The translations under genes were made by a program, and so were the position numbers. The notes below the pieces were generated by a model. It worked only from the letters and a program-made list of their open reading frames with translations, was not told the DNA's origin and ran no database searches. From Micrococcaceae bacterium Sec5.8 (GTDB lineage Bacteria; Actinomycetota; Actinomycetes; Actinomycetales; Micrococcaceae): 64,000 nt of DNA. The stretch covers positions 1,612,001 to 1,676,000 of the forward strand of contig CP143429.1 in NCBI GenBank assembly GCA_039636775.1, written 5' to 3'. Below are positions 33,839 to 42,344 of the stretch, one piece after another (the stretch's first letter is position 1; each line of letters starts with the position of its first letter).

Positions 33839-35056
33839 ATGCAAAAGTTTGATGGGCAAAGGCTCACTACAGCGTTGGCGGGAAAGTTTGCCTCCCCGAC
33901 GCGCAGCACACGCCTGACTGTCGTCCTGGGCCGTTGGCTCGGAATAACTTTCACTATTTGCTTTTTGACCGGGCTCTTCAGTCATGGACTGCAAAATCCG
34001 CCGTCGTGGATGGTGTTCCCCACCAGGCCGGTATGGATCTACCAACTGACGCAGGGACTGCATGTCACCGCGGGAATCGCCGCGATTCCACTGCTGCTGG
34101 CCAAGCTCTGGTCGGTGTATCCCGAACTTCTGGCGTGGCCGCCGGTCAAGTCCTTGGTGCACGGTGCTGAGCGGGCTTCCATAGCTTTGTTTGTCGGCTC
34201 CTCGCTCCTGCAGCTGACCACGGGCCTTATCAATACCTACAAGTGGTATCCGTGGCCGTTTCCGTTCCGTGAGACCCACTATTGGTTGGCCTGGGTGATT
34301 TGGGGTTCGCTCCTGCTGCATATTGCCGTCAAGCTCCCGGTCATTGCAGGTCATTGGCGTCGGAACTCTCCGCGGCGCTTCGATGCATCAGAGCAGGCCG
34401 CGGCAGTCGGCGGAACGGCCGATGCTGAGCGCCCGGCGGACGCAGTGGCAACGGGTCCCGGCCGCTGGTCCCGGCGGGCATTGTTGACAGCTGTCGCGGC
34501 AGCCACCGGTGCCGTCGTCGTGACCACCGCGGGGCAATCGTTCTCCTGGCTGGCACCGGCCAACCTGTTCGCCCCACGGAAAATGGGTACCGGTCCCCAG
34601 GGCGTGCCGGTTAACCGGACAGCAGCCGACGCCAAGGTGATCGAGCTGGCGAAATCCCCGGGCTGGGCGTTGAAGGTCCGCTCCGGCGAATCGAGCCGTT
34701 CCTTTACCCTGGGCGAACTCCGGGCACTTCCCCAGCACACCCACGAATTGCCGATCGCGTGCGTGGAAGGGTGGAGCCAGATGGCTTCATGGCGGGGAGT
34801 ACGTGTCGTCGATTTGCTCGCAGCCGTCGGTGCCCCCGCGGATTCACCCTTACGTTTCATCAGCTTGGAGCCGGAAGGTGCCTATCGCACGATGAATATG
34901 CCGGCCGAGTATTCGCGGGACGAGCAGACCCTGGTGGCCCTTGAACTGAACGGCTCGGTGCTTGATTTGGACCATGGCTACCCGGCGAGAATCATCGCTC
35001 CCGGTCGTCCCGGGGTGCTGCAGACCAAGTGGCTGCACAGCGTGGAGGTCCTATGA
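33839..35056 (+). CDS. membrane-anchored molybdopterin-dependent oxidoreductase (sulfite-oxidase fold)
   Basis: The 405-residue protein has N-terminal membrane helices (LGITFTICFLTGLFSHGL, GLHVTAGIAAIPLLLAKLWS, ASIALFVGSSLLQLTTGLIN, WLAWVIWGSLLLHIAVKLPV) resembling a cytochrome b561-like domain with His75, His147 and His161 as possible heme ligands. A fifth segment after WSRRALLTAVAAATG leads to a periplasmic Mo-cofactor domain. Its LPIACVEGWSQMASWRGV carries the likely Mo-ligand Cys308, and RFISLEPEGAYRTMNMPAEY and ARIIAPGRPGVLQTKWLHSV complete the fold. The stop overlaps the next start. The substrate is unknown. Confidence 0.9.
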   Translation: MQKFDGQRLTTALAGKFASPTRSTRLTVVLGRWLGITFTICFLTGLFSHGLQNPPSWMVFPTRPVWIYQLTQGLHVTAGIAAIPLLLAKLWSVYPELLAWPPVKSLVHGAERASIALFVGSSLLQLTTGLINTYKWYPWPFPFRETHYWLAWVIWGSLLLHIAVKLPVIAGHWRRNSPRRFDASEQAAAVGGTADAERPADAVATGPGRWSRRALLTAVAAATGAVVVTTAGQSFSWLAPANLFAPRKMGTGPQGVPVNRTAADAKVIELAKSPGWALKVRSGESSRSFTLGELRALPQHTHELPIACVEGWSQMASWRGVRVVDLLAAVGAPADSPLRFISLEPEGAYRTMNMPAEYSRDEQTLVALELNGSVLDLDHGYPARIIAPGRPGVLQTKWLHSVEVL

Positions 35057-35505
35057 GAAAGTCCCTTGCGGTGAACGCCTCCCGTGCGGTGCTCGGCGTC
35101 GCGGGAGTGGCCATACTCGGCTATGGACTGCTGGAGCTGCCCACCCAGCTGGGTGCCGGGCAGCTCATGGGCCTTCTCACCTGGATGGCCGTGGCCATCC
35201 TGATTCACGACGGAGTTCTTGTGCCGCTCTCGACGCTCGCCGGCGCCGGGTTGACCCGGGCCGGTGCGAAACTTCAGCCGACGTCCGCCGCCATTCTACG
35301 CGGTGCACTGCTTCTCGGCGCCGTCGTGACCCTGGTGGTGGGGATCCTGATGAAGGCGCAGTCCGTCGCGCAGTCCGTGACGGTCCTTGAGGCAGATTAC
35401 GCCATGAACCTTCTGTGGTTCTGGGTGTTCCTGGTGCTGGTTTCCGGCGCCGTCATCGTTGTCCTCGAACGCCGGGCCCGCAGGGTCGAGATCATCCGGT
35501 GCTGA
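35053..35505 (+). CDS. four-helix membrane protein coupled to the Mo-oxidoreductase
   Basis: It starts at ATG 35053 in an ATGA overlap, giving 150 residues. Helices fall at AVLGVAGVAILGYGLLELPT, LMGLLTWMAVAILIHDGVLV, ILRGALLLGAVVTLVVGILM and NLLWFWVFLVLVSGAVIVVL, followed by a basic tail. The conserved His in ILIHDGVLVP may matter. Translational coupling suggests a partner subunit or assembly factor for the oxidoreductase. No named family recognised. Confidence 0.8.
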   Translation: MRKSLAVNASRAVLGVAGVAILGYGLLELPTQLGAGQLMGLLTWMAVAILIHDGVLVPLSTLAGAGLTRAGAKLQPTSAAILRGALLLGAVVTLVVGILMKAQSVAQSVTVLEADYAMNLLWFWVFLVLVSGAVIVVLERRARRVEIIRC

Positions 35506-35526
35506 CCAGCCGGAGACCGGACCTGG

Positions 35527-36585
35527 TCATGCCGGTTCTCCGCGCAGGGGAGCGGCAGCAAATTCCCGCATGCCTTCTTCAAAGCCCACTGACGGGGCCC
35601 AGCCCAGTTCGGCCTTGATCAACGCCGAGGACGCAGTGACGTGGCGGACATCGCCGAGCCGGTACTCTCCGGTGATGACAGGAGCCGGGCCCGCGCTGAA
35701 CATGCTCAATGCCGTGGCCACGTCACCGATCGTCCGTACCTCGTCCGCACCCACGTTGTAGGCCCGGAAACCCGCTGCGCCGTCTGAGAGGAACTCGGCG
35801 GCGGCGGTGTTGGCTTCGGCGATGTCCCGGACATGGATGAAGCTGCGCCGCTGTTGGCCGTCTTCGAAAACGCGCGGCGCCTCCCCGCGGGCCAGTGCCG
35901 AACGGAAAAGGGATGCGACGCCGGCGTACGGTGTGTCTTTGGGCATCCTGGGCCCATAGACGTTGTGGTAGCGGAGGGCGACTGCAGAGCCGCCAGTGCT
36001 GCGGGCCCATGCTGCGGCTAAGTTTTCTTGGCTCAATTTTGAGGCAGCATAGACATTGCGGGGATCCAGGGGGGCGTCCTCGGTGACCATGGCAGGGACA
36101 AGGACGGCGCCGGAATCCGGGTTGCGGGGATCGAAAATCCCGGCTTGCAGGTCAGATTCATCACGGGGCCCGGGCCGGACGGGAAGACCGGTCCGTGGGT
36201 CGGCATACGCCCCCTCGCCGTAGACCACCATGGAGGAGGCCAGGACAAGCCGGGTGATGTGGTGGCGTTCCATGGCGGCCAGCAGGATGGCTGTGGCGTA
36301 GTCGTTGTTGTGGATGTAGTCCGGTGCGTCGGCGAAGCTGACCCCCAGCCCGACCTTCGCACTCTGGTGGCAGACGATATCCACACCCTGTAGTGCAGAG
36401 TCGACCGCGGCCGGGTCCGTGACGTCGCCGGTCATGAGTTCCACCCGGGGGTCAAAGACCGGGGGCGCGGGGTGAAGCGCCGGGAGCAACGAGTCGAGAA
36501 CCCGCACGGACCAGCCCTTGGCGAGGGCAGCCTGGACAATATGCGAACCGATGAACCCGGCGCCTCCGGTGACGAGGAGTTTCAT
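35527..36585 (-). CDS. NAD-dependent epimerase/dehydratase (extended SDR)
   Basis: The 352-residue protein has the Rossmann motif TGGAGFIGSH (residues 6-15), VDIVCHQSAKVGLGVSFADA in the substrate region, LVLASSMVVYGEGAY and the catalytic YAASK. RYHNVYGPRMPKDTPYAGV and RSFIHVRDIAEANTAAAEF are typical of dTDP/UDP-sugar 4-epimerases or dehydratases. It overlaps the end of the phosphorylase gene by 4 nt, so it is the last gene of the minus-strand cluster, and it converges on the Mo-oxidoreductase pair. The nucleotide-sugar substrate cannot be deduced. Confidence 0.9.
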   Translation of the reverse strand: MKLLVTGGAGFIGSHIVQAALAKGWSVRVLDSLLPALHPAPPVFDPRVELMTGDVTDPAAVDSALQGVDIVCHQSAKVGLGVSFADAPDYIHNNDYATAILLAAMERHHITRLVLASSMVVYGEGAYADPRTGLPVRPGPRDESDLQAGIFDPRNPDSGAVLVPAMVTEDAPLDPRNVYAASKLSQENLAAAWARSTGGSAVALRYHNVYGPRMPKDTPYAGVASLFRSALARGEAPRVFEDGQQRRSFIHVRDIAEANTAAAEFLSDGAAGFRAYNVGADEVRTIGDVATALSMFSAGPAPVITGEYRLGDVRHVTASSALIKAELGWAPSVGFEEGMREFAAAPLRGEPA

Positions 36586-37463
36586 TTGGCGTCCGCCAGT
36601 TCCCGGACAGCCGGGAGTGCCATGATCCGGCGCACCGCTTCCGGGTCCATCAGCGTCCGGGACTGGTAGTCCTCGCTGATGGCGGCAACTGTCGCTTCCA
36701 AAACGGCCAGCACACTGTCCTGGGCGTTTTTCAGCCGGGCGAAAACGGCGTCGGCAGTGACCGGTTCCGAGCCGTCGTGCCCGGTGTCTGAATCGGTGAT
36801 GTATGCCAGATTCACGAACCCCATGTTGAGCTCAGCGGCCAGCAGGGGTTCGGGGTACTGGGTCATGCTGATAATGTCAGCGCCTCCGGTGACGTACCAG
36901 GCGGACTCGGCCTTTGTGGAGAAGCGGGGTCCGTTAATCACCACGACCGTTCCTCGCGGGACGAAGGCGATGCTGCGTCGTTTGAGGGCGGCGGCCACGT
37001 GCGTACGCAGGGTGGGGCAGAAGGGCTCGGATGCCGGGAGGTGCTGGACTCCGGCGGGCGGGACGCCGTCAACAACGGTGCCGTCGAAGAAGGTGTCCGC
37101 GCGTCCCCAGGTTCGGTCGATGAGCTGGTCCGTTACCACAAAGGTGTCCGGGCCGAAGCCTTTCCGCAGGCCACCCACGGCCGAGGAGGAAAGGACGGCC
37201 TCAACGCCAAGGCTCTTGAGAGCCCACACGTTGGCGCGGTAGTTGATCTTCTGCGGCGGCAGTGAATGTCCTCCGCCGTGGCGGGGGAGGAAGGCCACCG
37301 TCCGTCCGGCCACCTCGGCGAGAGTCACGGGAGCAGACGGCGGCCCGTAGGGGGTGTGAACGTCGATGGTTGCCGTCACCACCGCTCCGGGGAGTTGGTA
37401 TGTCCCGGATCCCCCGATGATGCCGATACGCGCCGGCGGTGTGCCGGTGAGGGAAGTATTCAT
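36582..37463 (-). CDS. MTAP/purine nucleoside phosphorylase family protein
   Basis: The 293-residue protein has IGIIGGSGTYQL at the N-terminus, VAFLPRHGGGHSLPPQKINY (phosphate/ribose site), NVWALKSLGVEAVLSSSAVG, RGTVVVINGPRFSTKAES and GGADIISMTQYPEPLLAAEL (the M-T-x-x-P-E nucleoside site). This is the trimeric methylthioadenosine phosphorylase type, which splits S-methyl-5-thioadenosine into adenine and methylthioribose 1-phosphate. In this cluster it may instead serve a secondary pathway or recycle a SAM by-product. It is 49 bp downstream of the GT87 gene and coupled to the epimerase. Confidence 0.9.
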   Translation of the reverse strand: MNTSLTGTPPARIGIIGGSGTYQLPGAVVTATIDVHTPYGPPSAPVTLAEVAGRTVAFLPRHGGGHSLPPQKINYRANVWALKSLGVEAVLSSSAVGGLRKGFGPDTFVVTDQLIDRTWGRADTFFDGTVVDGVPPAGVQHLPASEPFCPTLRTHVAAALKRRSIAFVPRGTVVVINGPRFSTKAESAWYVTGGADIISMTQYPEPLLAAELNMGFVNLAYITDSDTGHDGSEPVTADAVFARLKNAQDSVLAVLEATVAAISEDYQSRTLMDPEAVRRIMALPAVRELADAK

Positions 37464-37512
37464 GGTGCAAGTCCTGTCTTTCGGGGGGCGGGCGCCGGGG
37501 GAGGGGTGCCGG

Positions 37513-38991
37513 TCAGGGGGTTGTCGCGGCGGGAATCGGCGTCGGTGACTCGAGGCCGGTGCTGGCCGCGAGCTGAAGTTGTTGATGGCGGCGCCACCAG
37601 ACGCCGGCGGCGAGGGCGGCGGCGGCTAGACAGAGGGCCGTTTGATGCAGTGGAAGGCTGAAGGGGTCTTGGGTGGGAAGCATGTAGATGGTGTCCAGGG
37701 CGAGGATGACCGCGATGTATTCCCAGCGGCGGCTCAGGATAATGAACGGCAGCAGCATGAGGGCATACCAGGGATAATTCGGGCTGATAATTAGCAGCGT
37801 CAGTCCGATCATGATGGTCTGTTGTTCCCAGACGTTCCCGGGCCCGGTTCGCCGCAGCACACGAAACGCGACGACTGCCAGCGCCGCGGCGCTGAGCACC
37901 GGCGGCCAGGGGCCGGTGGAGACGAGTTGGGCAAGTCCGAAGCGGGTGCCGCCACTTTGGCTGTAGCCCTCTTCCTTGAGGTAGCCGGGCAGGAACCCGA
38001 GTACTCCGGCCCCGGCCGCGGCCAGGTAGGGCACGTAGAGGAGGGCGAAAGTTGCCAGCGCGGTGGCAATGAAACGGGCCGGGCGCTGGAACAGTAACGC
38101 GGGGGCGGCGATGGCCGGAATGAGTTTCGTGGCGACGGCAGCACCGAACGCTATTCCGGAGCGCAGCGGCTTGCCTCCGGTGAGCAGCATTCCTGCAGCC
38201 AGGATCAGGGCGCCGCTGAGGAGGTCGACGTGGGCGTTGTTCACTGCCTCAAGCTGCACGAACGGGCTCCAGCCCCAGACTGCGGCGAGATGAAGGGGCA
38301 GGCCGCGTCGGGCCAGGGCAACGAGCAGCATCAGTGTCACGGCAATGCTGATGACCAGGCCACCCAGCTGGAAAGGAAGGTAGCCAGCCGAGTCGGGGGC
38401 GGTGAACTGCACACCAAAGAAGTACATTTCTGCGGTGGGCGGATAGATCGTGGGCACGTGCGGCCTGTTGATGGCCGTGCACAAGGGATTTCCCGACGGG
38501 TAGCCGAAGGCCGGGACGGATTCCGTCCCGAACAGATCCTTGGCGCACACAGCCCTCCCGTCCTCGCCCGTCGCGCCGGGGGCGAACAGCCAACCGGGCC
38601 GAAGATCGGCCAGGGTCTCATCGACGGGGACGTAAGAGTAGGGGGAGATCCCCGCCTTTTGGACGATCCCGTCCCAGGCGTACCTGGCGGAATCGTTGCT
38701 GGTACGCGGCGGGGCACTGACGGCAATCAGACCGAGCAGCACAGTGCCTGCGATGATGACGGCACCCAGGCGGCGTGTCGGGACCCGCCGGAGGAGACTA
38801 ACAGCGCCGATGAGTGCGCCCCAGGACAGGAAGGTACCGAGGATCGGTGCGGATTCGAAAGGGTTATGGGGGACGACCATCCACCACAGCAGGCCCGCGA
38901 GGACCAGGACCAGCACCGTCAGTGGGGCCGCGAGTCTGAGAAGGGAGTGTTGCGCGCCGTCCGGCGGCGGCGAAGGAGCAGCGAATCTCAC
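37513..38991 (-). CDS. GT87/DUF2029-like polyprenol-dependent glycosyltransferase
   Basis: I start it at GTG 38991-38989, which overlaps the methyltransferase stop (GTGA), giving 492 residues. It has about 11-13 membrane helices. A long periplasmic loop after the third helix carries SNDSARYAWDGIVQKAGISP and HVPTIYPPTAEMYFFGVQF. The helix WGWSPFVQLEAVNNAHVDLL contains the Asn/His/Asp cluster typical of GT-C mannosyltransferase-like enzymes. These use polyprenyl-phosphate sugars at the outer face. The acceptor is unknown but would fit a surface glycolipid or glycan made by the co-transcribed genes. Confidence 0.85.
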   Translation of the reverse strand: MRFAAPSPPPDGAQHSLLRLAAPLTVLVLVLAGLLWWMVVPHNPFESAPILGTFLSWGALIGAVSLLRRVPTRRLGAVIIAGTVLLGLIAVSAPPRTSNDSARYAWDGIVQKAGISPYSYVPVDETLADLRPGWLFAPGATGEDGRAVCAKDLFGTESVPAFGYPSGNPLCTAINRPHVPTIYPPTAEMYFFGVQFTAPDSAGYLPFQLGGLVISIAVTLMLLVALARRGLPLHLAAVWGWSPFVQLEAVNNAHVDLLSGALILAAGMLLTGGKPLRSGIAFGAAVATKLIPAIAAPALLFQRPARFIATALATFALLYVPYLAAAGAGVLGFLPGYLKEEGYSQSGGTRFGLAQLVSTGPWPPVLSAAALAVVAFRVLRRTGPGNVWEQQTIMIGLTLLIISPNYPWYALMLLPFIILSRRWEYIAVILALDTIYMLPTQDPFSLPLHQTALCLAAAALAAGVWWRRHQQLQLAASTGLESPTPIPAATTP

Positions 38992-39692
38992 ACCGCGGTC
39001 CTGCCTGCTCCGGTGCCGGGGGAGAGCCGGCAAAAGACACGGCCCTGTAGCCGTTGTACGGACGATACTGTCCACTCACTGCGGCGGGCCCGGGACGCCA
39101 GACCCAGGCTTCCCGTCCGTGCCCAGCGGAAGGGTTCGCTCTGGTTTCCGTTGGAGTCCTCCAACACAGCGGAGTAGACGATGTCCAGGTCCTCGTCGTC
39201 CTCCACTTCAACCAGTAGCGTCCCGCGGGGGGCGATGAGCTGTCCGCAGCGCAGCAGCAGGGAGGTGATGCTGCCACCTATGCCGATGTTGCCATCGAGC
39301 AGAATGATGGATTGCCAAAGACCGGTCTGGGGTACCGGGGCGAACACCGATTGTTCCAGCGCCCGGGCTCCGCGGGCGCGCGCTCGGTGGACCGCCTCCG
39401 GGCTGGTGTCGATCCCCAGGGCCGGAATTCCCAGACCCTGCGCTGCAGCCAGTAGCCGGCCCGGTCCACAGCCGATGTCCAGGACCGGTCCCTTCAGACT
39501 CTGCAACAGGGAATGCTCGAGCGGGCTTGCGTCCCCACACCAACTTCGGACGTCGAAGTCCACAGCATCCGCGCTGTGTTTGCCGTCCGAACGGAGCGTG
39601 AGGGTCCCGGCGCCGTTTGCCAACGCTCTGGCGTAGGGCTCCGTGTGGCCTTGGCCGAAGTGTGTGGTTGATGCCACGCCTGTTGCCGTCAC
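38988..39692 (-). CDS. class I SAM-dependent methyltransferase
   Basis: The 234-residue protein has SAM motif I VLDIGCGPGRLLAAAQGLG, ALGIDTSPEAVHRARARGA (acidic loop) and SIILLDGNIGIGGSITSLL. The N-terminal TTHFGQGHTEPYARALANGA is conserved in methyltransferases that sit beside TIGR04282 genes. Its start overlaps the DUF2064 stop and its stop overlaps the GT87 start, so it is tightly coupled in the cluster. It probably methylates a sugar or lipid intermediate. Confidence 0.88.
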   Translation of the reverse strand: MTATGVASTTHFGQGHTEPYARALANGAGTLTLRSDGKHSADAVDFDVRSWCGDASPLEHSLLQSLKGPVLDIGCGPGRLLAAAQGLGIPALGIDTSPEAVHRARARGARALEQSVFAPVPQTGLWQSIILLDGNIGIGGSITSLLLRCGQLIAPRGTLLVEVEDDEDLDIVYSAVLEDSNGNQSEPFRWARTGSLGLASRARRSEWTVSSVQRLQGRVFCRLSPGTGAGRTAV

Positions 39693-40378
39693 CGCAGGGC
39701 ACCGGTCAAAAGCACTTTGTCGTGCATATCTTTAGCGGCGTCACGAACGGCGCGCGCGAAGTCGGTGCCGGGTAGGACCGAGGCGATGTTTACCGCGTCG
39801 GTGAAATGGTCCATATCCGCCAGCTCAGTCAGCGTGCCGACGCTCAGACCTTGAGCGATCAGACGGGCGAGCTGCTTTGCCCCGGTTGTCTCAGTTGACA
39901 TCGGCACTCCCCGGATCAGTGACCCGTCGGGTCGGTACAGCGCGAGGGCCCAGAAACCGCCGTCCGTGGCCGGACCAATCCAGGCGGTATGACGTGGAGC
40001 GCCCGTGGACCAGTCGTCCAGGAGGGGCGCGACGTGGCGGGCCGAGAACTGCGGAGTGTCCATGCCGATGATGAGCAACGGACCGGTAGCGGCGTCGCAA
40101 ATCGCGGCGAGCCGTTCATCCAGCCCCCCCGTGACTTGCGGTACGACTGTGAAGCCATCAGCATCTGCGGGCGTGGGTGTGCCATCAATGACCAGCATCC
40201 GGTTCAGCGCCGGGAGAACCCGGACCGTCTCCAGGGTGCGGCTCAGGCTCAGCTGGGCCAGAGCGGCAGCTTCTTCGGGGCTCAGCGGAGGGCTCAGCCG
40301 GGTTTTGACGCGGCCCGGCAGGCATTCTTTGGCAATGACCGCCACGGTAAGATCCAGGGTCTCGCTCATAGTAATCAT
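39689..40378 (-). CDS. TIGR04282/DUF2064 nucleotidyl/glycosyltransferase-like protein
   Basis: The 229-residue protein starts in an ATGA overlap with the GT2 gene. It has VAVIAKECLPGRVKTRLSPP (the basic GRVKTRL loop of nucleotidyltransferase-fold enzymes), LDERLAAICDAATGPLLIIG with MDTPQ (acidic metal-binding motif) and IGPATDGGFWALALYRPD. The family is annotated near arsenosugar and glycolipid genes. Its exact reaction is uncertain. It most likely handles an activated sugar for the neighbouring transferases. Confidence 0.9.
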   Translation of the reverse strand: MITMSETLDLTVAVIAKECLPGRVKTRLSPPLSPEEAAALAQLSLSRTLETVRVLPALNRMLVIDGTPTPADADGFTVVPQVTGGLDERLAAICDAATGPLLIIGMDTPQFSARHVAPLLDDWSTGAPRHTAWIGPATDGGFWALALYRPDGSLIRGVPMSTETTGAKQLARLIAQGLSVGTLTELADMDHFTDAVNIASVLPGTDFARAVRDAAKDMHDKVLLTGALR

Positions 40379-41082
40379 TCGCTGCCGGGCCTCTTACGGA
40401 CCGGTCCGGCAGGGGAAGCCGCCGCGGCGGCCTTGAGCTGGGCGGACATGTCCCGAACAGCTGTCACGGTTCCGCGCAGCGTTCCGGTCACCTTCGACTT
40501 GCCGGTGCGGGGGGCGTAGGGGACAGGTATCTCCACGATTCTCCACTTTCGCAGGCTTGCCTTCAGAAACATTTCCAGTGGATAGCCGCTGCGCCGGTCC
40601 TGGAGTTCGAGGGACAGCAACTCAAGGCGTCGTGCGGCCCTCATCGGTCCAAGGTCGCTCACTCGTTCCCCGGTCAGGCGACGGAGCCGCCAGGCGAGAA
40701 CGATGTTGGCGATCCGGGCATGCAGAGGCCACGAACCACGCTGCGGCTGGCGGCTGCCCAGCACCAGCTCCGCTGTGCCATCGAGAACGGGGGCGACCAG
40801 GGCCGGCAGTTGCGCCGGGTCCAGTGAACCGTCGCAGTCGCAGAATGCGACGAGTTCAGCCGTCGCGGCGAGCAGGCCGGCATGGGCAGCTGCTCCAAAT
40901 CCCCGCCGGTCCTCGTGGACCACCAGTGCGCCCAGGCTTGCGGCGAGTTCGGCGGAACCGTCCGTGGAACCGTTGTCGACCACGATGGCCCGGTACCCAT
41001 CCGGCATCCGGGACAGCACCCACGGCAACGCGCCGCGTTCGTTCAGACACGGTAAAACAACATCAACCATGGCTCCGGTCAT
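40375..41082 (-). CDS. glycosyltransferase family 2 (DPM1-like)
   Basis: The 235-residue protein has VDVVLPCLNERGALPWVLS, AIVVDNGSTDGSAELAASL and VAFCDCDGSLDPAQLPALV (DxD metal site). It also has SDLGPMRAARRLELLSLELQ and the C-terminal PVPYAPRTGKSKVTGTLRGT. This is the polyprenyl-phosphate sugar synthase type without membrane helices. It is the first gene of the six-gene minus-strand unit and may supply the polyprenyl sugar used by the GT87 enzyme. An alternative start lies at the fifth codon. Confidence 0.92.
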   Translation of the reverse strand: MTGAMVDVVLPCLNERGALPWVLSRMPDGYRAIVVDNGSTDGSAELAASLGALVVHEDRRGFGAAAHAGLLAATAELVAFCDCDGSLDPAQLPALVAPVLDGTAELVLGSRQPQRGSWPLHARIANIVLAWRLRRLTGERVSDLGPMRAARRLELLSLELQDRRSGYPLEMFLKASLRKWRIVEIPVPYAPRTGKSKVTGTLRGTVTAVRDMSAQLKAAAAASPAGPVRKRPGSE

Positions 41083-41150
41083 GCGAAACGCCTTTCAAAG
41101 CTACGGTTCCCGCGGGGCTCTTCGCCCGGGTTCCTACGGTACTCGAACAG

Positions 41151-41188
41151 AAAAGTGCCACGGACCCCAAGAAGGAGCCGTGGCACTT
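41151..41188 (-). terminator. rho-independent terminator of right lipoprotein gene
   Basis: The arms 41153-41163 and 41178-41188 (AAGTGCCACGG and complement) enclose a 14-nt loop. On the minus strand the stem is followed by TTTT. It shares the GTGCCACGG core with the left terminator but is otherwise different. Confidence 0.8.
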
Positions 41189-41214
41189 CCCGCCGGTGCA
41201 GAACAGGCATCCGG

Positions 41215-42100
41215 CAGGTTTTTCGGGTGGGTGTTATTTGGTGTTGACGGTGATCTTGGCGATGCCGACGAGCATGTCGGCTTTCACGGCGTCGGTGTTG
41301 AAGGTTTTGTTCAGGAGTCCGGCGGCGGTGTCGGAGATCAGCACGCGGGTGCCTTCCAGGACGGCGGTGTCACCGGCGGCCTGCAGGGGCTTCAGGGTGG
41401 AGCCGTCCAGATTGAAGATGTAGGCCTGCTTGACGGCGGTCTTACCGTTGACTGCGACGTCACCGTAGAGCTTGGAGGTGCCCGGGTCGATGGTGAAGTT
41501 GGTCAGTTCGACCTTGGTGTCACCGGCGGTGAGGGAGAACCCGGAGCCGGCGTGGCTGATCAGGCCCTGGACAAACGGGCGGTAGTCCTTGGCGGGGTCG
41601 TAGTAGTCGACCTTGCCGCCGGTGATCGGGAAGATCAGCGAACCATCGGTCAGTGCGGCGGTCCCGACGGTGCCCGGGGTGAGTTTCAGGGTCTCCAGTG
41701 CCTTCGCGAAGGAAGCGTCGAGCTTTACTGCGGTGGACGTGCCGGTCAGTGCCGGGATCGAGGCCATCGGCTTGGGCTTCTCAGCCGCGGCAGAGGAAGA
41801 GGAAGAGGAGGACGCCGAGGTGGCCGGGGCGGAGGAAGCATTGTCCGCCGGGCTGCAGGCGGCCAGGGAAAACATGAGCGAACCGGCAGCGGCAACGCCG
41901 AGGAAAGTCTTGATGGATGTGCGCATGGGAGTGCTCCTTGAAAGTGTTTCAGTGGATGATGCCGATCCCGCGGCCGTGATGCATGGCCTGACATTTTCGG
42001 GCGGGTCCGGCTTGGTCTGTCAGGAGTACTTCGGGAGCACACCCCACCCCGGATGGGTCACCACCGAACCGACACCAACCCGTTACCCAACCCCACCACC
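41215..42100 (-). repeat. inverted repeat, right copy (lipoprotein module, ~886 bp)
   Basis: This is the reverse complement of 32871-33750 with a few base substitutions (for example in the segment upstream of the start codon and at the last codons) and a 6-bp insertion in the Ser-rich linker. Homology stops abruptly at both ends. Confidence 0.95.
41234..41926 (-). CDS. lipoprotein of unknown function, right copy (230 aa)
   Basis: It is the inverted twin of the gene at 33044. The protein is the same except for two extra serines after the lipid-anchored N-terminus. The lipobox Cys24, the linker and the PITGGKVDYYDPAKDYRPFV domain are preserved and no codon is broken, so both copies look functional. 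It lies upstream of the GT2 operon on the same strand, but a terminator at 41151-41188 separates them. Confidence 0.88.
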   Translation of the reverse strand: MRTSIKTFLGVAAAGSLMFSLAACSPADNASSAPATSASSSSSSSAAAEKPKPMASIPALTGTSTAVKLDASFAKALETLKLTPGTVGTAALTDGSLIFPITGGKVDYYDPAKDYRPFVQGLISHAGSGFSLTAGDTKVELTNFTIDPGTSKLYGDVAVNGKTAVKQAYIFNLDGSTLKPLQAAGDTAVLEGTRVLISDTAAGLLNKTFNTDAVKADMLVGIAKITVNTK

Positions 42101-42344
42101 AGGCCGTCCCAGTTCAGGGACCTAACCGCGGGTTCCTCTTGGGCTTCTTCCTCACCGACGCGGGGCGTCTGCCGCCGAGGACCTCCCCGCAGTCGCCATT
42201 GAAGTGACCCGCCGCATCGCCGTCGCAGCATCCCGGGGGGTCAACGCGTGAGCGCCGAACCGACACCCGGCCGGAAACCCGCACGCCCGGTTCCGACCCG
42301 GACGTTGAAAGAAAAGTGATATTTCGATCTGATGAGCTCAGCCC
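42101..42344. other. no intact gene, possible gene tail
   Basis: On the plus strand 42172-42250 reads AEDLPAVAIEVTRRIAVAAS then RGVNA and a stop. This looks like the end of a truncated gene cut at the repeat boundary. No start is available. Confidence 0.3.
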
